Positions 1 to 6,473 of a DNA stretch of 15,199 nucleotides are shown piece by piece. How positions within the stretch are numbered: the first letter of the stretch is position 1; the number at the start of each line of letters is the position of its first letter. Position numbers and translations under genes: made by a program. The stretch comes from JBGOUV01 sp041477815 (GTDB lineage: Bacteria > Acidobacteriota > Terriglobia > Bryobacterales > JACQDG01). The notes beneath the pieces were generated by a model. The model saw only the letters and a program-made list of their open reading frames with translations, was not told the DNA's origin and made no database searches. The stretch is taken from positions 1 through 15,199 of the forward strand of contig JBGOUV010000145.1 in NCBI GenBank assembly GCA_041477815.1. Direction: 5' to 3'.

Positions 1-551
1 CCGACCCCACCGCCGACTTCTACGTAAGCGCCGTCCCCTTCGAGCGCGTGAACGATCTAATCCCCAACCTGGGTCTCGACCTCCAGCGCTTCGAGCATTC
101 CCCCATCACCGGCATCCACCTCTGGTTCGATCACGAGATTATGACTCTCCCCCAAGCGGCCCTGCTGGACCGCACCATCCAGTGGATCTTCCGCAAATCT
201 GAGACCCACTACCACCTGGTGGTGAGCGCCTCTCGGTCCCTCCTACCCCTGCAACGCCAAGAGGTGATCGACCTGGCCCTGCGCGAGCTAGTCGAGTTTT
301 TCCCGGCAGTCCGCCAAGCCCACCTGGACCATGCCCACGTCATCAAGGAAGCGCGCGCCACGTACTCGGCGGTCCCCGGCGTAGAGGGCGCGCGCCCGGG
401 TCCAGCGACCCGCTTCCCCAACTTGTTCCTGGCCGGCGACTGGACCCAAACCGGCTGGCCGGCCACCATGGAAGGCGCCGTCCGCAGCGGGTACGGGGCG
501 GCAGAGGCTATCTGTCGGGCCGCGGGAAAGCCGCAGCAGTTTCAGGTATGA
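1..551 (+). CDS. hpnE: Hydroxysqualene dehydroxylase HpnE, C-terminal part (partial)
   Basis: This is the C-terminal ~183 residues of a squalene/phytoene-desaturase-like FAD flavoprotein. It is open from the window edge (first full codon at 3) and its start lies outside. The visible part opens with DFYVSAVPFERV, a stretch typical of HpnE. It ends with the FAD-binding signature NLFLAGDWTQTGWPATMEGA followed by VRSGYGAAEAI, the closing helix of the amine-oxidase fold. HpnE works with HpnC and HpnD to make squalene from farnesyl diphosphate by removing the hydroxyl of hydroxysqualene, feeding hopanoid synthesis. The residues seen are intact and the stop falls soon after the last helix, as in the family. 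Related carotenoid desaturases share the fold, but the GDWTQTGWPATMEGA wording favours HpnE. hpnC/hpnD would be expected upstream, outside the window. Confidence 0.87.
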   Translation, partial: DPTADFYVSAVPFERVNDLIPNLGLDLQRFEHSPITGIHLWFDHEIMTLPQAALLDRTIQWIFRKSETHYHLVVSASRSLLPLQRQEVIDLALRELVEFFPAVRQAHLDHAHVIKEARATYSAVPGVEGARPGPATRFPNLFLAGDWTQTGWPATMEGAVRSGYGAAEAICRAAGKPQQFQV

Positions 552-586
552 TCGGGGGCCCCGTTCGTTGGATTCTCAACCCCGCA

Positions 587-629
587 GAATCAACGACTTG
601 CCGTGGTGCAAATTTGCACCACGTGATTC
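587..629. repeat. 22-bp perfect palindrome with outer stem between convergent genes
   Basis: Positions 602-612 and 613-623 form a perfect 22-bp palindrome centred on AAATTT (half-site CGTGGTGCAAA). An outer stem GAATCA (587-592) / TGATTC (624-629) extends it, with a 9-nt bulge (593-601) on the left side only. A competing small hairpin, GATTCT (571-576) with AGAATC (586-591), would use the same left arm. The element lies between the stop of hpnE and the stop of the convergent zinc-finger gene. It could act as a bidirectional terminator, although neither side has a clear T-tract, or as a protein-binding site or mobile palindromic repeat. Confidence 0.6.
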
Positions 630-652
630 CAGGGCACTATTGCCACGGGTCG

Positions 653-940
653 TTAGCTGCGTTTAGCCCTGGCAGGAGGGTCGTACTCCGCCAATGGGAA
701 GCAGATGGTCTTGTGAATCCTGTCGCTCTGCCGCGCGATCAACTCCAGCCGTTTGTAAACGGGAGCATCGAAATATTGCTCCCCGCACCGGATGCACGCC
801 CACGCCGGCACCTTGTCCACGTAAATGGTTTCGCCGCGAAACGGGAATCTGGCCCGGACCACACGTGGTTCGACCTTCCCTTCGCAGAATTCACAGGAAT
901 CAGCCAAAGATGCGGCGGCTCCTTTGTTCCTTTGTCGCAT
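653..940 (-). CDS. YgiT-type zinc finger protein (antitoxin-like)
   Basis: A 95-aa protein of the YgiT-type zinc-finger family, which resembles the N-terminal zinc domain of the MqsA antitoxin. Two CxxC pairs (C17/C20 and C49/C52) would bind one zinc. Between them is the family core RGETIYVDKVPAWACIRCGE, followed by QYFDAPVYKRLELIA. The tail ends in the common FPLAEYD motif. Length and motif order look complete. Members of this family usually sit directly downstream of a small DUF4258 protein and are thought to be the antitoxin half of that pair. Here the upstream remnant (900-1085) overlaps the start by about 40 bp and looks truncated, so this gene may now be an orphan. No obvious Shine-Dalgarno precedes the ATG, consistent with former translational coupling. 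Confidence 0.75.
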   Translation of the reverse strand: MRQRNKGAAASLADSCEFCEGKVEPRVVRARFPFRGETIYVDKVPAWACIRCGEQYFDAPVYKRLELIARQSDRIHKTICFPLAEYDPPARAKRS

Positions 941-1085
941 AGGCTGTAATTACCGCAAACCGTCCGTTCGCCGTTCTGCCGCACACCTCATGGCGCTTAC
1001 CCTCTCCTGCGTCGGGAAATCGTCTCCGAACTTCCACGGGTAGCAGGGCTCTCCAGGCTTCCCGATTCGAGTCATCGTGCGCCAC
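900..1085 (-). pseudogene. DUF4258 toxin-like remnant, N-terminally truncated
   Basis: A 61-codon frame opening with GTG. Its last half, HEVCGRTANGRFAVITAY, matches the C-terminal hallmark of DUF4258 proteins (H-x-V-C-G ... G-R-x-x-x-I-T-A-Y). These are the usual upstream partners of YgiT-type zinc-finger proteins, and the placement here, overlapping the 5' end of the zinc-finger gene, is the expected one. Complete DUF4258 proteins run to about 80-110 residues. A full-length version would have to begin inside the PIN gene that ends at 1092, and I cannot recognise the N-terminal helices in any frame. The first ~30 residues also do not resemble the family. I therefore read this as a decayed partner, though a short functional protein cannot be excluded. 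Confidence 0.42.
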
Positions 1086-1091
1086 CGGAGT

Positions 1092-1502
1092 TCACGCAAT
1101 CAGAATCGTAAAGCCTTCTTGAACGAAATGGCGGTCGCTGGTGAGAATTTCGGTGGCGCCCGTGCTCCGCATGGTATTCATAGAGATGCAGTCCACCAGA
1201 CTGTACTGTTTGTCGGGGCGCCGGGCGTACAAATGCACCCCCGCGAGGAAGGACCCGTGGGACTGTGAGGCCACCTCCAGTGCAGGATCGGCCAGAATGT
1301 CTTCTACCATTTCGACAGCCCGTTGACGCATGTGCCTTCCGCCGGAGGACAAGGCGGCGAGGAATTCGGTTAGGACTTCTTCTGTGGTGAGCAGTCGAAC
1401 GTCGCCTAGCGACGCGCGAATCCGCCGGACAGTGAAGGAGTACCGGTCATCGGGGCGGGCAACGGCGATCCAATACACGGTGTCGGCGAACACGAGCCTC
1501 AT
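1092..1502 (-). CDS. PIN-domain (VapC-like) ribonuclease toxin
   Basis: A 136-aa PIN-domain protein starting MRLVFADTVYWIA. Upstream in-frame codons exist, but this ATG overlaps the stop of the preceding small gene as ATGA and places the first catalytic aspartate at the usual position. Acidic metal-binding residues are visible in family order: D7, E46 (TTEEVLTEF), D104 (SLVDC) and D123 (ILTSDRHF). PIN toxins of this kind cleave RNA in a magnesium-dependent way and are neutralised by a small protein encoded just upstream. All four acidic residues are present, so the enzyme looks intact. The target RNA cannot be told from sequence. Confidence 0.85.
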   Translation of the reverse strand: MRLVFADTVYWIAVARPDDRYSFTVRRIRASLGDVRLLTTEEVLTEFLAALSSGGRHMRQRAVEMVEDILADPALEVASQSHGSFLAGVHLYARRPDKQYSLVDCISMNTMRSTGATEILTSDRHFVQEGFTILIA

Positions 1503-1714
1503 CGGCGCTTGGGGACGCCATAGAGGTAGTGGTCCAGGTTCGAGGAAAGGTCCGCTGGGAGGCGGTCCCACTCTGATTTCGGGATGTGCCGTCCTAGGGC
1601 GGCGATCCTGGCCTCCAGGGAGCCGGGAGGGAAGTCAGGACTGGCCTCCGCCCGAGGCCTCACTCGGCGGCGGACCGGCTTGGACATGCGAACAACGGTC
1701 GGAGATCTCTTCAC
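1499..1714 (-). CDS. Small antitoxin partner of the PIN toxin
   Basis: A 71-aa basic protein (GTG start), overlapping the PIN gene by 4 bp (ATGA), the classic antitoxin-toxin order. The N-terminal ~30 residues are arginine-rich (KPVRRRVRPRAE). The C-terminal half, SEWDRLPADLSSNLDHYLYG, is of a kind found in small proteins encoded immediately before PIN toxins. I recall this pattern (I/LPxxxWxxxPxDLxxxLDHYxYG) but cannot name a formal family. An alternative start is the ATG at 1687, giving 62 aa. The GTG at 1714 is preferred only because a -10-like TATTCT lies exactly 6 nt upstream, which would give a leaderless message. No ribosome-binding site precedes either start. The DNA-binding type (AbrB, RHH) is not evident. 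Confidence 0.68.
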   Translation of the reverse strand: MKRSPTVVRMSKPVRRRVRPRAEASPDFPPGSLEARIAALGRHIPKSEWDRLPADLSSNLDHYLYGVPKRR

Positions 1715-1720
1715 ACCAGA

Positions 1721-1726
1721 AGAATA
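1721..1726 (-). promoter_or_regulatory. Candidate -10 box for leaderless antitoxin-toxin mRNA
   Basis: On the minus strand TATTCT is followed by 6 nt (TCTGGT) and then the GTG start at 1714. Transcription usually begins 6-8 nt after a -10 box, so the message would start at or next to the start codon. This matches the lack of a Shine-Dalgarno. No good -35 box is visible at the right distance. Confidence 0.35.
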
Positions 1727-1770
1727 GCAGGTTCATCCGGTGGCGGAGACGTCCAGCAGGAGCGAGAGCA

Positions 1771-1779
1771 TGCTAAACT
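1771..1779 (+). promoter_or_regulatory. Candidate extended -10 promoter for the ferredoxin-domain gene
   Basis: TGCTAAACT fits an extended -10 (TGnTAnnnT), 30 nt before the ATG at 1810. A GAGG Shine-Dalgarno-like stretch follows at 1798-1801. The -35 region (1751-1756, GTCCAG) is poor. The call rests on motif match only. Confidence 0.3.
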
Positions 1780-1809
1780 AACCTCCCGAGTACTCACGAG
1801 GGCCAAGCC

Positions 1810-2664
1810 ATGCAGATCGATTCCAACAAGTGCGTCGCCTGTGGCAACTGCATTCCCGTCTGCCCCATGGGGGCCATCTACATCGACCCCCGGATCAACC
1901 GCGCCACCATCAATTACGATGAATGTGTCGAGTGCTCCACCTGCTTCCGAGGCATGAGCCAGGAGCACCTCAATCCGGTCATGGTCCGCACCGTCCGGAA
2001 GCTGGCCAAGTTCTTTCGGTTCCGCTTCGAGCCCGAGCCGGACGTCTGCCCCACCGCCTCCTTCGTCATGGAGGAGCTGGAGTGGCCGCGCATCGCCCGC
2101 CGGGTGTTTTCCGACCCCCTGGTGGAGCATAAGTCCACCGGAATCCACGGCCGCGGCACCGAAGAGGTGAAGACCAACGACGTAAACGCCCGGGTGGGCG
2201 TCGGCGAAGCGGGTTACGTGATCGAGTTCGGGCGTCCCGGCGTGGGCGTTCGCTTCCGCGAGATTCAGGAGATGACACGCTCCCTGGCCCGCCTCAACAT
2301 AACCTTCGAGGCCAAGAATCCCATCACCCACCTCATGACCGACCAGGCCACCGGCGACCTCAAACCCGACCTCGTCAACGAAAAGATCCTGTCGGCCATC
2401 GTCGAGATCAAGACCCCGATCCACCGGGTCCCCGAGATCCTGGAGGCCGTAACCCAGACCGCCAAGCGCCTCGACACCGTCATCGCCATCGGCGTTTCCA
2501 CCCGCTGCGAAGCGTCTGGCGAGGAAACCGTCCTGTCCCGCCTGCTCGAAGAGCACGGGTACACCTACTACCGCGCCAAGACCAACCTGGGCCTGGGCCG
2601 GGTCACCAACATCCAGAAGAAACCGGAGGCCGCTCGTGACGAACACCTTGCATCGGTACGGTAA
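1810..2664 (+). CDS. Ferredoxin-domain protein with uncharacterised C-terminal region
   Basis: A 284-aa cytoplasmic-looking protein. Residues 1-50 are a bacterial 2[4Fe-4S] ferredoxin fold: CVACGNCIPVCP supplies C8, C11, C14 and C18, and CVECSTC supplies C39, C42 and C45. The fourth Cys expected four residues after C45 is absent (M49). A CP dipeptide at C80-P81 could be a remote ligand. Residues ~115-265 are not a family I can name. They contain a conserved-looking stretch around residues 118-146 (a TNDVNAR segment, then a GYVIEFGRPGVG segment) and two strand-helix units (YVIEFGRPGVG..., AIVEIKTPIHRVPE...) that faintly recall an ACT-like duplicated fold. The next gene overlaps by 29 bp and starts from a GGAGG inside this one, so the two are surely co-translated. 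Probable role: electron transfer to, or regulation of, the partner. The substrate is unknown. Confidence 0.85.
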   Translation: MQIDSNKCVACGNCIPVCPMGAIYIDPRINRATINYDECVECSTCFRGMSQEHLNPVMVRTVRKLAKFFRFRFEPEPDVCPTASFVMEELEWPRIARRVFSDPLVEHKSTGIHGRGTEEVKTNDVNARVGVGEAGYVIEFGRPGVGVRFREIQEMTRSLARLNITFEAKNPITHLMTDQATGDLKPDLVNEKILSAIVEIKTPIHRVPEILEAVTQTAKRLDTVIAIGVSTRCEASGEETVLSRLLEEHGYTYYRAKTNLGLGRVTNIQKKPEAARDEHLASVR

Positions 2665-3310
2665 CTCCCAGAGTTTTCGCGACGACTACATCCTGTTCGC
2701 CCTCCCCTGTAAGGGCAAGAACGACGACGGGGCCATCGACAAGCTCAAGACCTTCCTGCGCATCTGCGCGCGCCACCAGCCCGCTAACATGGGCAACGGG
2801 AACTTCGGGTCCTACCAGCCCTCCCGCGCGCTCAACCCCACCGCCCACTGGAATCGCGACTTCTCCCAGGACTACGAGGCGGTCATCGGCGGCATCGAAA
2901 AGATCGGCACCGTCGCCGCCGTCTTCGACTCCAAGGACAAGGCCGAAGCCGCCCTGCGCGAGGTGATCCAGGCCGACCTCGGCTTCTCGATCAACATGAG
3001 CACGTCGGTCGAGGGCGCCAAAGACTGCTGCCAGTCCAGCGGGATCCACCGGCACAGCGTCGAGTACTCGCTGGGTTTCTACGACCCCCACGACCATCTT
3101 CCCAACTCCCAGGTCCTGGAGTTATCGACCATGTGCGGACACGGGATGGTGTCGTTCAACCTGGCCAAGAAGATGCTCGACATGGTCCGGGAGGGCCGCC
3201 GTACGCCGCAAGCCGCGGCTTTCACCCTGTCCCGGTTCTGCCCCTGCGGCGTCTATAACCCCTCTCGCGCGCTGCGTCTGCTGGAGCAATCGCGCACGGT
3301 TCAGCGCTGA
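2636..3310 (+). CDS. Cys/His-rich conserved protein with CGHG and CxCG motifs
   Basis: A 224-aa protein with GTG start. GGAGG at 2625-2629 sits 6 nt upstream, inside the end of the ferredoxin gene. I do not recognise a named family. Visible landmarks are C25; C44; a C131-C132 pair followed by a histidine cluster (H138, H140, H152, H154); C167-G-H169-G in STMCGHGMVSFNLAKKM; and C202-P-C204-G in RFCPCGVYNPSRAL. CGHG plus CxCG near the C-terminus, separated by a helix-rich stretch, looks like a metal or Fe-S centre. The middle contains FGSYQPSRALNPTAHWNRDF, also rich in potential ligands. No signal peptide or membrane segment is seen. Overlap with the ferredoxin gene suggests a redox complex or metalloenzyme fed by that ferredoxin; this is inference from context. 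Confidence 0.82.
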   Translation: MTNTLHRYGNSQSFRDDYILFALPCKGKNDDGAIDKLKTFLRICARHQPANMGNGNFGSYQPSRALNPTAHWNRDFSQDYEAVIGGIEKIGTVAAVFDSKDKAEAALREVIQADLGFSINMSTSVEGAKDCCQSSGIHRHSVEYSLGFYDPHDHLPNSQVLELSTMCGHGMVSFNLAKKMLDMVREGRRTPQAAAFTLSRFCPCGVYNPSRALRLLEQSRTVQR

Positions 3311-3325
3311 TCGCACTCATGTCGG

Positions 3326-3426
3326 GTGGGCCATCCTGCCTGCGAGCCGGCAGTCTTGCAGGCTTTCTTGCGGTGGTTAAGAGTAAGCGACTCAAAGTCG
3401 GCTCGCAAGCCAGAGGCTTGCCCCAC
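3326..3426. repeat. Imperfect inverted intergenic repeat with three hairpins
   Basis: Two diverged copies of a ~30-bp unit (GTGGG...TGCGAGCCG) face each other: the left copy at 3326-3350, the right copy as its reverse complement at 3399-3426. Inside are GCCTGC/GCAGGC (3338-3343/3358-3363), CGACT-CAA-AGTCG (3388-3400) and GCAAGCC-AGA-GGCTTGC (3405-3421, perfect 7-bp stem). It lies between convergent genes, so it can end transcription from both sides. The unit also looks like a REP-type dispersed element. Confidence 0.5.
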
Positions 3427-3435
3427 GTCTAATAA

Positions 3436-4164
3436 CTAGCCCTTTTTCGACCGTACCCGCTCGCTCAAGGCCGCGAGGCGCCGGCCGCACTCGGCGCGGG
3501 CCTCTGCGTAGCCCTGCACGCTCACCTCGGGACCTTTGCAGTAATCCAGGATGACTTGCTCGGCGGCGGCGTATTCCGAGCAGCCGTGTGCCACCTCGGA
3601 GGCTATGTCGTGTGGGATGGTGGTGATGCCGTTGGCGTCGCCATGCAGTAAGTCACCCGGGGCGATGCTGACGCCGCCGACCGACACCGGCACGCCGACG
3701 TCCACCAGGTGCGCCCAGCCGTGGGAGCAGATCGCGCCGTTCGAAAAGCAGGGGAACCGCAGGCGGCGGACCTGGTCGAGGTCGCGGGCGGCGCCCGAGG
3801 TAATGAGGCCGGCGGCGCCAAAGCGCTGGTACGAGGTACACATGACCTCGCCGAAGGTGGCCGCGACGCAGGGGTCGTCGAGGTCCTGGAAGACGACGAC
3901 CGCTGGCGCGAGAACGTCGGCGAAGGCGGCGATGTGGCGGTCGAGCGAGCTGTACACGTTGCCCTGCCGGGGCGGGGCGCCGGCGCGGAACGTGGCGGTG
4001 ACGGCGTAGCCCACCATCGGAGGCAGCTCGGGATAGCAGGCCTTGATGCGGGCGTCCAGATATCCGGTATGACGCGGGCGGATTTGGAACAGCTCGATCA
4101 TGTTGCAGATGGTCGGGGTGTCGTATTGGCGGAGGAGCTCTAGATCGGTAGTAGAAAGGGGCAT
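3436..4164 (-). CDS. RraA-family protein (HMG/CHA aldolase superfamily)
   Basis: A 242-aa protein of the RraA-like superfamily, which includes 4-hydroxy-4-methyl-2-oxoglutarate/4-carboxy-4-hydroxy-2-oxoadipate aldolases as well as the RNase E inhibitor RraA. Family landmarks: FGEVMCTSYQRFGAAGL (~104-120), SGAARDLDQV with the R127-D128 pair used for substrate and metal binding, and APGDLLHGDANGITTIP (~168-184). In relatives the position before GAxRD is usually Asp or Asn (DGxxRD); here it is Ser. The enzyme would cleave a 2-oxo-4-hydroxy acid to pyruvate with a divalent metal. It follows the TonB receptor gene by 5 bp with no visible Shine-Dalgarno, so translation is probably coupled. The exact substrate, or a non-catalytic role, cannot be decided. 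Confidence 0.85.
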   Translation of the reverse strand: MPLSTTDLELLRQYDTPTICNMIELFQIRPRHTGYLDARIKACYPELPPMVGYAVTATFRAGAPPRQGNVYSSLDRHIAAFADVLAPAVVVFQDLDDPCVAATFGEVMCTSYQRFGAAGLITSGAARDLDQVRRLRFPCFSNGAICSHGWAHLVDVGVPVSVGGVSIAPGDLLHGDANGITTIPHDIASEVAHGCSEYAAAEQVILDYCKGPEVSVQGYAEARAECGRRLAALSERVRSKKG

Positions 4165-4169
4165 AAGGG

Positions 4170-6437
4170 TCAGAAGTCGGTTTGGAGACGGAGGGTGAAG
4201 CTGCGGGGAGTTCCCAGAGCGGTGCCGGAGAACAGGCCGGCGAAGTTGATGACGTTGAAGCGGTTGGTCAGGTTGAGGACTTCGGCCTGGAGACGGAGGC
4301 TCTGCTGCTCGTGCTTCCAGAGATCGAGGCCGGTGGAGACATCGAGCGAGTGGGAGGGGCGGACGCGGCCGCGGGCGAGGTTGACGCGCTGGAGGATCCG
4401 CGGCGAGGCGCTGGTCTCGCTCTCGCCGAGCTCTATGGGGAGGCCCGAGCCGTACCAGGCCCCAAAGGATGCCCAGGCGCGCGGATGAAGCTGGTAGCGG
4501 AAGCGCGCGGCGGCCGTGTTGCGCTGGTCCTGGGTGATGGGGAAGCTGGCTGTCGAAGTCAGCAGCTCGTTGGAGCCTTGTTCGAGGAACAGACCGCCGG
4601 TGATGGGAAGCCGGCCGATGCCGGCGAGGTTGGCGTAGCTGAGGTAGCCGGAGACGGGTCCCCAGCGGGGGATCTCGAGCTTGGCTTCAAAGCCGTGGAT
4701 GGAGGCGCCGGAGAACGCGATGGGAAAGCTCACGCCGGTGTTGAGCAGGACGTCATCGTCGGCGAAGTTGCGGAGTTCGCGGCGGAAGTAGTTGGCATCG
4801 AGGCGCAGGCGGCCGCCCAGACTCTTGGCGAAGCCAGCCTGGTAAAAGTCGCCTCGGGAGGGGGGCACCGGGGCGCCGGTGGAAGAGGCGAGCAGGAGGT
4901 TCTCGACGGCCGGAGTCTGGAAGGCACGGTCGTAGGAGGCGCGCAGGACCAGTCCGGCGGAGGGGAAGTGGTAGGCCAGGCCCAGGCGGGGGCTGATGGC
5001 CTGGTCGGTAACTAGGAATTGGTAGCGGTCCCAGCGGAGGCCGGCCGAGAGGGTCCAGTTGCCGGCGCGGATCTGGTCCTGAAGGAAGGCGGCCTGCTCG
5101 CGGCCCTGGCGGCGACCAGCGAAGCTAAAGCGGCGGGGGACATCGCCATCGAACGCCGCGGGCCTGGTGATGCGATAGGAGAAATCTTCGTGGACGGAGG
5201 TGAAGATGGCCTCGACGCCCGCCTTGATCTCGTGGACGCCCTGGTGGAACGAGACGGTCGCGGCGGAGTAGGTTTCCCGAAAACCGCGATCTTGAGCGGC
5301 GAGGATGGGGTTGGCCAGGGGATTGGACCAGAGCCGGGCGGAGAGGTCGCGGGACATCAGGCGGGCGTGGCCGATCCAGCGCGGGGAGAACACACGCTGG
5401 TAGGAGAGCTGGCCCATGGTCTCGCTATTACGGCGGTCCTGGCGCTGGCCGGCCTCTTCCTGTTCCTCTTCGTTGGGAACCAGGAAGCCGGCGCGGTTGG
5501 TAGTGACGTAGAGGCGCAGGCGGTCGCTGTCGGTGAAATCGCGCTCCAGCCGGGCCGTCGCGCCGGCGCCCGAGCCCGCGTTGGAGAGGTTCTCAGCAGT
5601 AGGCGGGTCGAGGAAACGATCGGTGCGCGCGCCCTGGGCACCGGCGCCCACGATGGTCCGCCCGGCAGCGTATTGCCCCGACACATGGCTCTGCAAGGCG
5701 CCGAAGCTGCCGCTTTCGAACAGGGCCCGGCCGTGACCGCCGTGGCGCGTGTCGCGCGTGGTGTTCACCTCGATCACGCCGCCGAGCTTGCGGCCGTACT
5801 CGGCCGGGTAGTTGGCGGTAAAGACGTTCAGCGACTGGAAGTCGTCGACGTCGAGCGCGGGGGCGAAGGCCGGCGAGCGGTTGTCGGTGATGGGGACGCC
5901 GTCGATGACGTACTGGGTATCGTATTCGGCGCCGCGGGGGTGCAGGACGCCATTGGCCTCCAGGAGCCAGCCGGGGGCGGTTTGGACCAGATCGACCACG
6001 CCGCGTCCGGGCTGCGAGGAGCGCCGCTCGCGCAGGCTGTCGGCGCCCAGATAGAAGACCGTCCCGGTACGGTGGGGGTCGACCAGGGTGTCGGAGTCGG
6101 TGATGGTAACGGTGGTTTCGATCGGCGCCACGCCCAGGGTGACCTGGTAGTCGAGGGGGACCTCCGAGCGGATCTCGACCAGGCCGGTCCAGGGGGCGAA
6201 ACCCGAGCGCTCCGCGCGCAGGCTGTAGCGGCCGAAGGGCAGAGCCCGGGCGGTGTGGCGGCCGTCGGGGCTGGTGGGGAAGGCCTGGCGGACTTGGGTG
6301 GCGTGGCCGGTGAGTTCGACGGAGGCCTGGAGGGGCAGACCGGCCGGGTCGCGGACGGCAAGCCGCAACTCGCCCGTGCCGCGCTGGGCAAGCAGCGGTA
6401 GGGTAGCGGCGAACAGAAGACCGAGCGACCCCCTCAC
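4170..6437 (-). CDS. TonB-dependent receptor with N-terminal carboxypeptidase-regulatory-like domain
   Basis: A 755-aa outer-membrane receptor. The GTG start gives a short signal peptide (MRGSLGLLFAATLPLLA, then QRG). Residues ~22-102 form a beta-sandwich of the carboxypeptidase-regulatory-like type (GELRLAVRDPAG... to ...GFAPWTGLVEIRSEVPLDYQ), common on acidobacterial receptors. The plug follows (~110-235) with VVDLVQTAPGWLLEANG, RGAEYDTQYVIDGVPITDNR and ANYPAEYGRKLGGVIEVNT. The remainder is a 22-strand-type barrel with many aromatic-ended strands, closing with FTLRLQTDF, a C-terminal Phe recognised by the BAM machinery. No SusD partner and no clear TonB box are seen. It would import a bulky ligand with TonB energy. 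The RraA-like gene 5 bp downstream hints at a carboxylate or aromatic-derived substrate, which is inference. Confidence 0.92.
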   Translation of the reverse strand: MRGSLGLLFAATLPLLAQRGTGELRLAVRDPAGLPLQASVELTGHATQVRQAFPTSPDGRHTARALPFGRYSLRAERSGFAPWTGLVEIRSEVPLDYQVTLGVAPIETTVTITDSDTLVDPHRTGTVFYLGADSLRERRSSQPGRGVVDLVQTAPGWLLEANGVLHPRGAEYDTQYVIDGVPITDNRSPAFAPALDVDDFQSLNVFTANYPAEYGRKLGGVIEVNTTRDTRHGGHGRALFESGSFGALQSHVSGQYAAGRTIVGAGAQGARTDRFLDPPTAENLSNAGSGAGATARLERDFTDSDRLRLYVTTNRAGFLVPNEEEQEEAGQRQDRRNSETMGQLSYQRVFSPRWIGHARLMSRDLSARLWSNPLANPILAAQDRGFRETYSAATVSFHQGVHEIKAGVEAIFTSVHEDFSYRITRPAAFDGDVPRRFSFAGRRQGREQAAFLQDQIRAGNWTLSAGLRWDRYQFLVTDQAISPRLGLAYHFPSAGLVLRASYDRAFQTPAVENLLLASSTGAPVPPSRGDFYQAGFAKSLGGRLRLDANYFRRELRNFADDDVLLNTGVSFPIAFSGASIHGFEAKLEIPRWGPVSGYLSYANLAGIGRLPITGGLFLEQGSNELLTSTASFPITQDQRNTAAARFRYQLHPRAWASFGAWYGSGLPIELGESETSASPRILQRVNLARGRVRPSHSLDVSTGLDLWKHEQQSLRLQAEVLNLTNRFNVINFAGLFSGTALGTPRSFTLRLQTDF

Positions 6438-6443
6438 GAATTT

Positions 6444-6449
6444 ATTATA
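6444..6449 (-). promoter_or_regulatory. Perfect -10 box (TATAAT), leaderless promoter of the receptor gene
   Basis: The minus strand reads TATAAT-AAATTC-GTG, so the consensus -10 box ends 6 nt before the start codon and transcription should begin at or beside the GTG. There is no Shine-Dalgarno to compete with this reading. A convincing -35 is not seen (ACTCAC at 17-bp spacing). Confidence 0.55.
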
Positions 6450-6473
6450 CGGACTAAAGCTTGGCTGTGAGTC

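Noticed and set aside
1711..2646. A 311-codon minus-strand frame opposite the ferredoxin-domain gene
   Set aside because: The plus strand carries the Cys motifs of a ferredoxin; the antisense is a Gly/Asp/Leu-rich shadow.
3326..3426. CRISPR-like repeat
   Set aside because: Only two diverged units in inverted orientation, with no regular spacers.
5019..6401. A 460-codon open frame antisense to the TonB receptor (also 4182-5015)
   Set aside because: Composition is Gly/Ala/Val-rich shadow sequence; the receptor on the other strand has clear domains.
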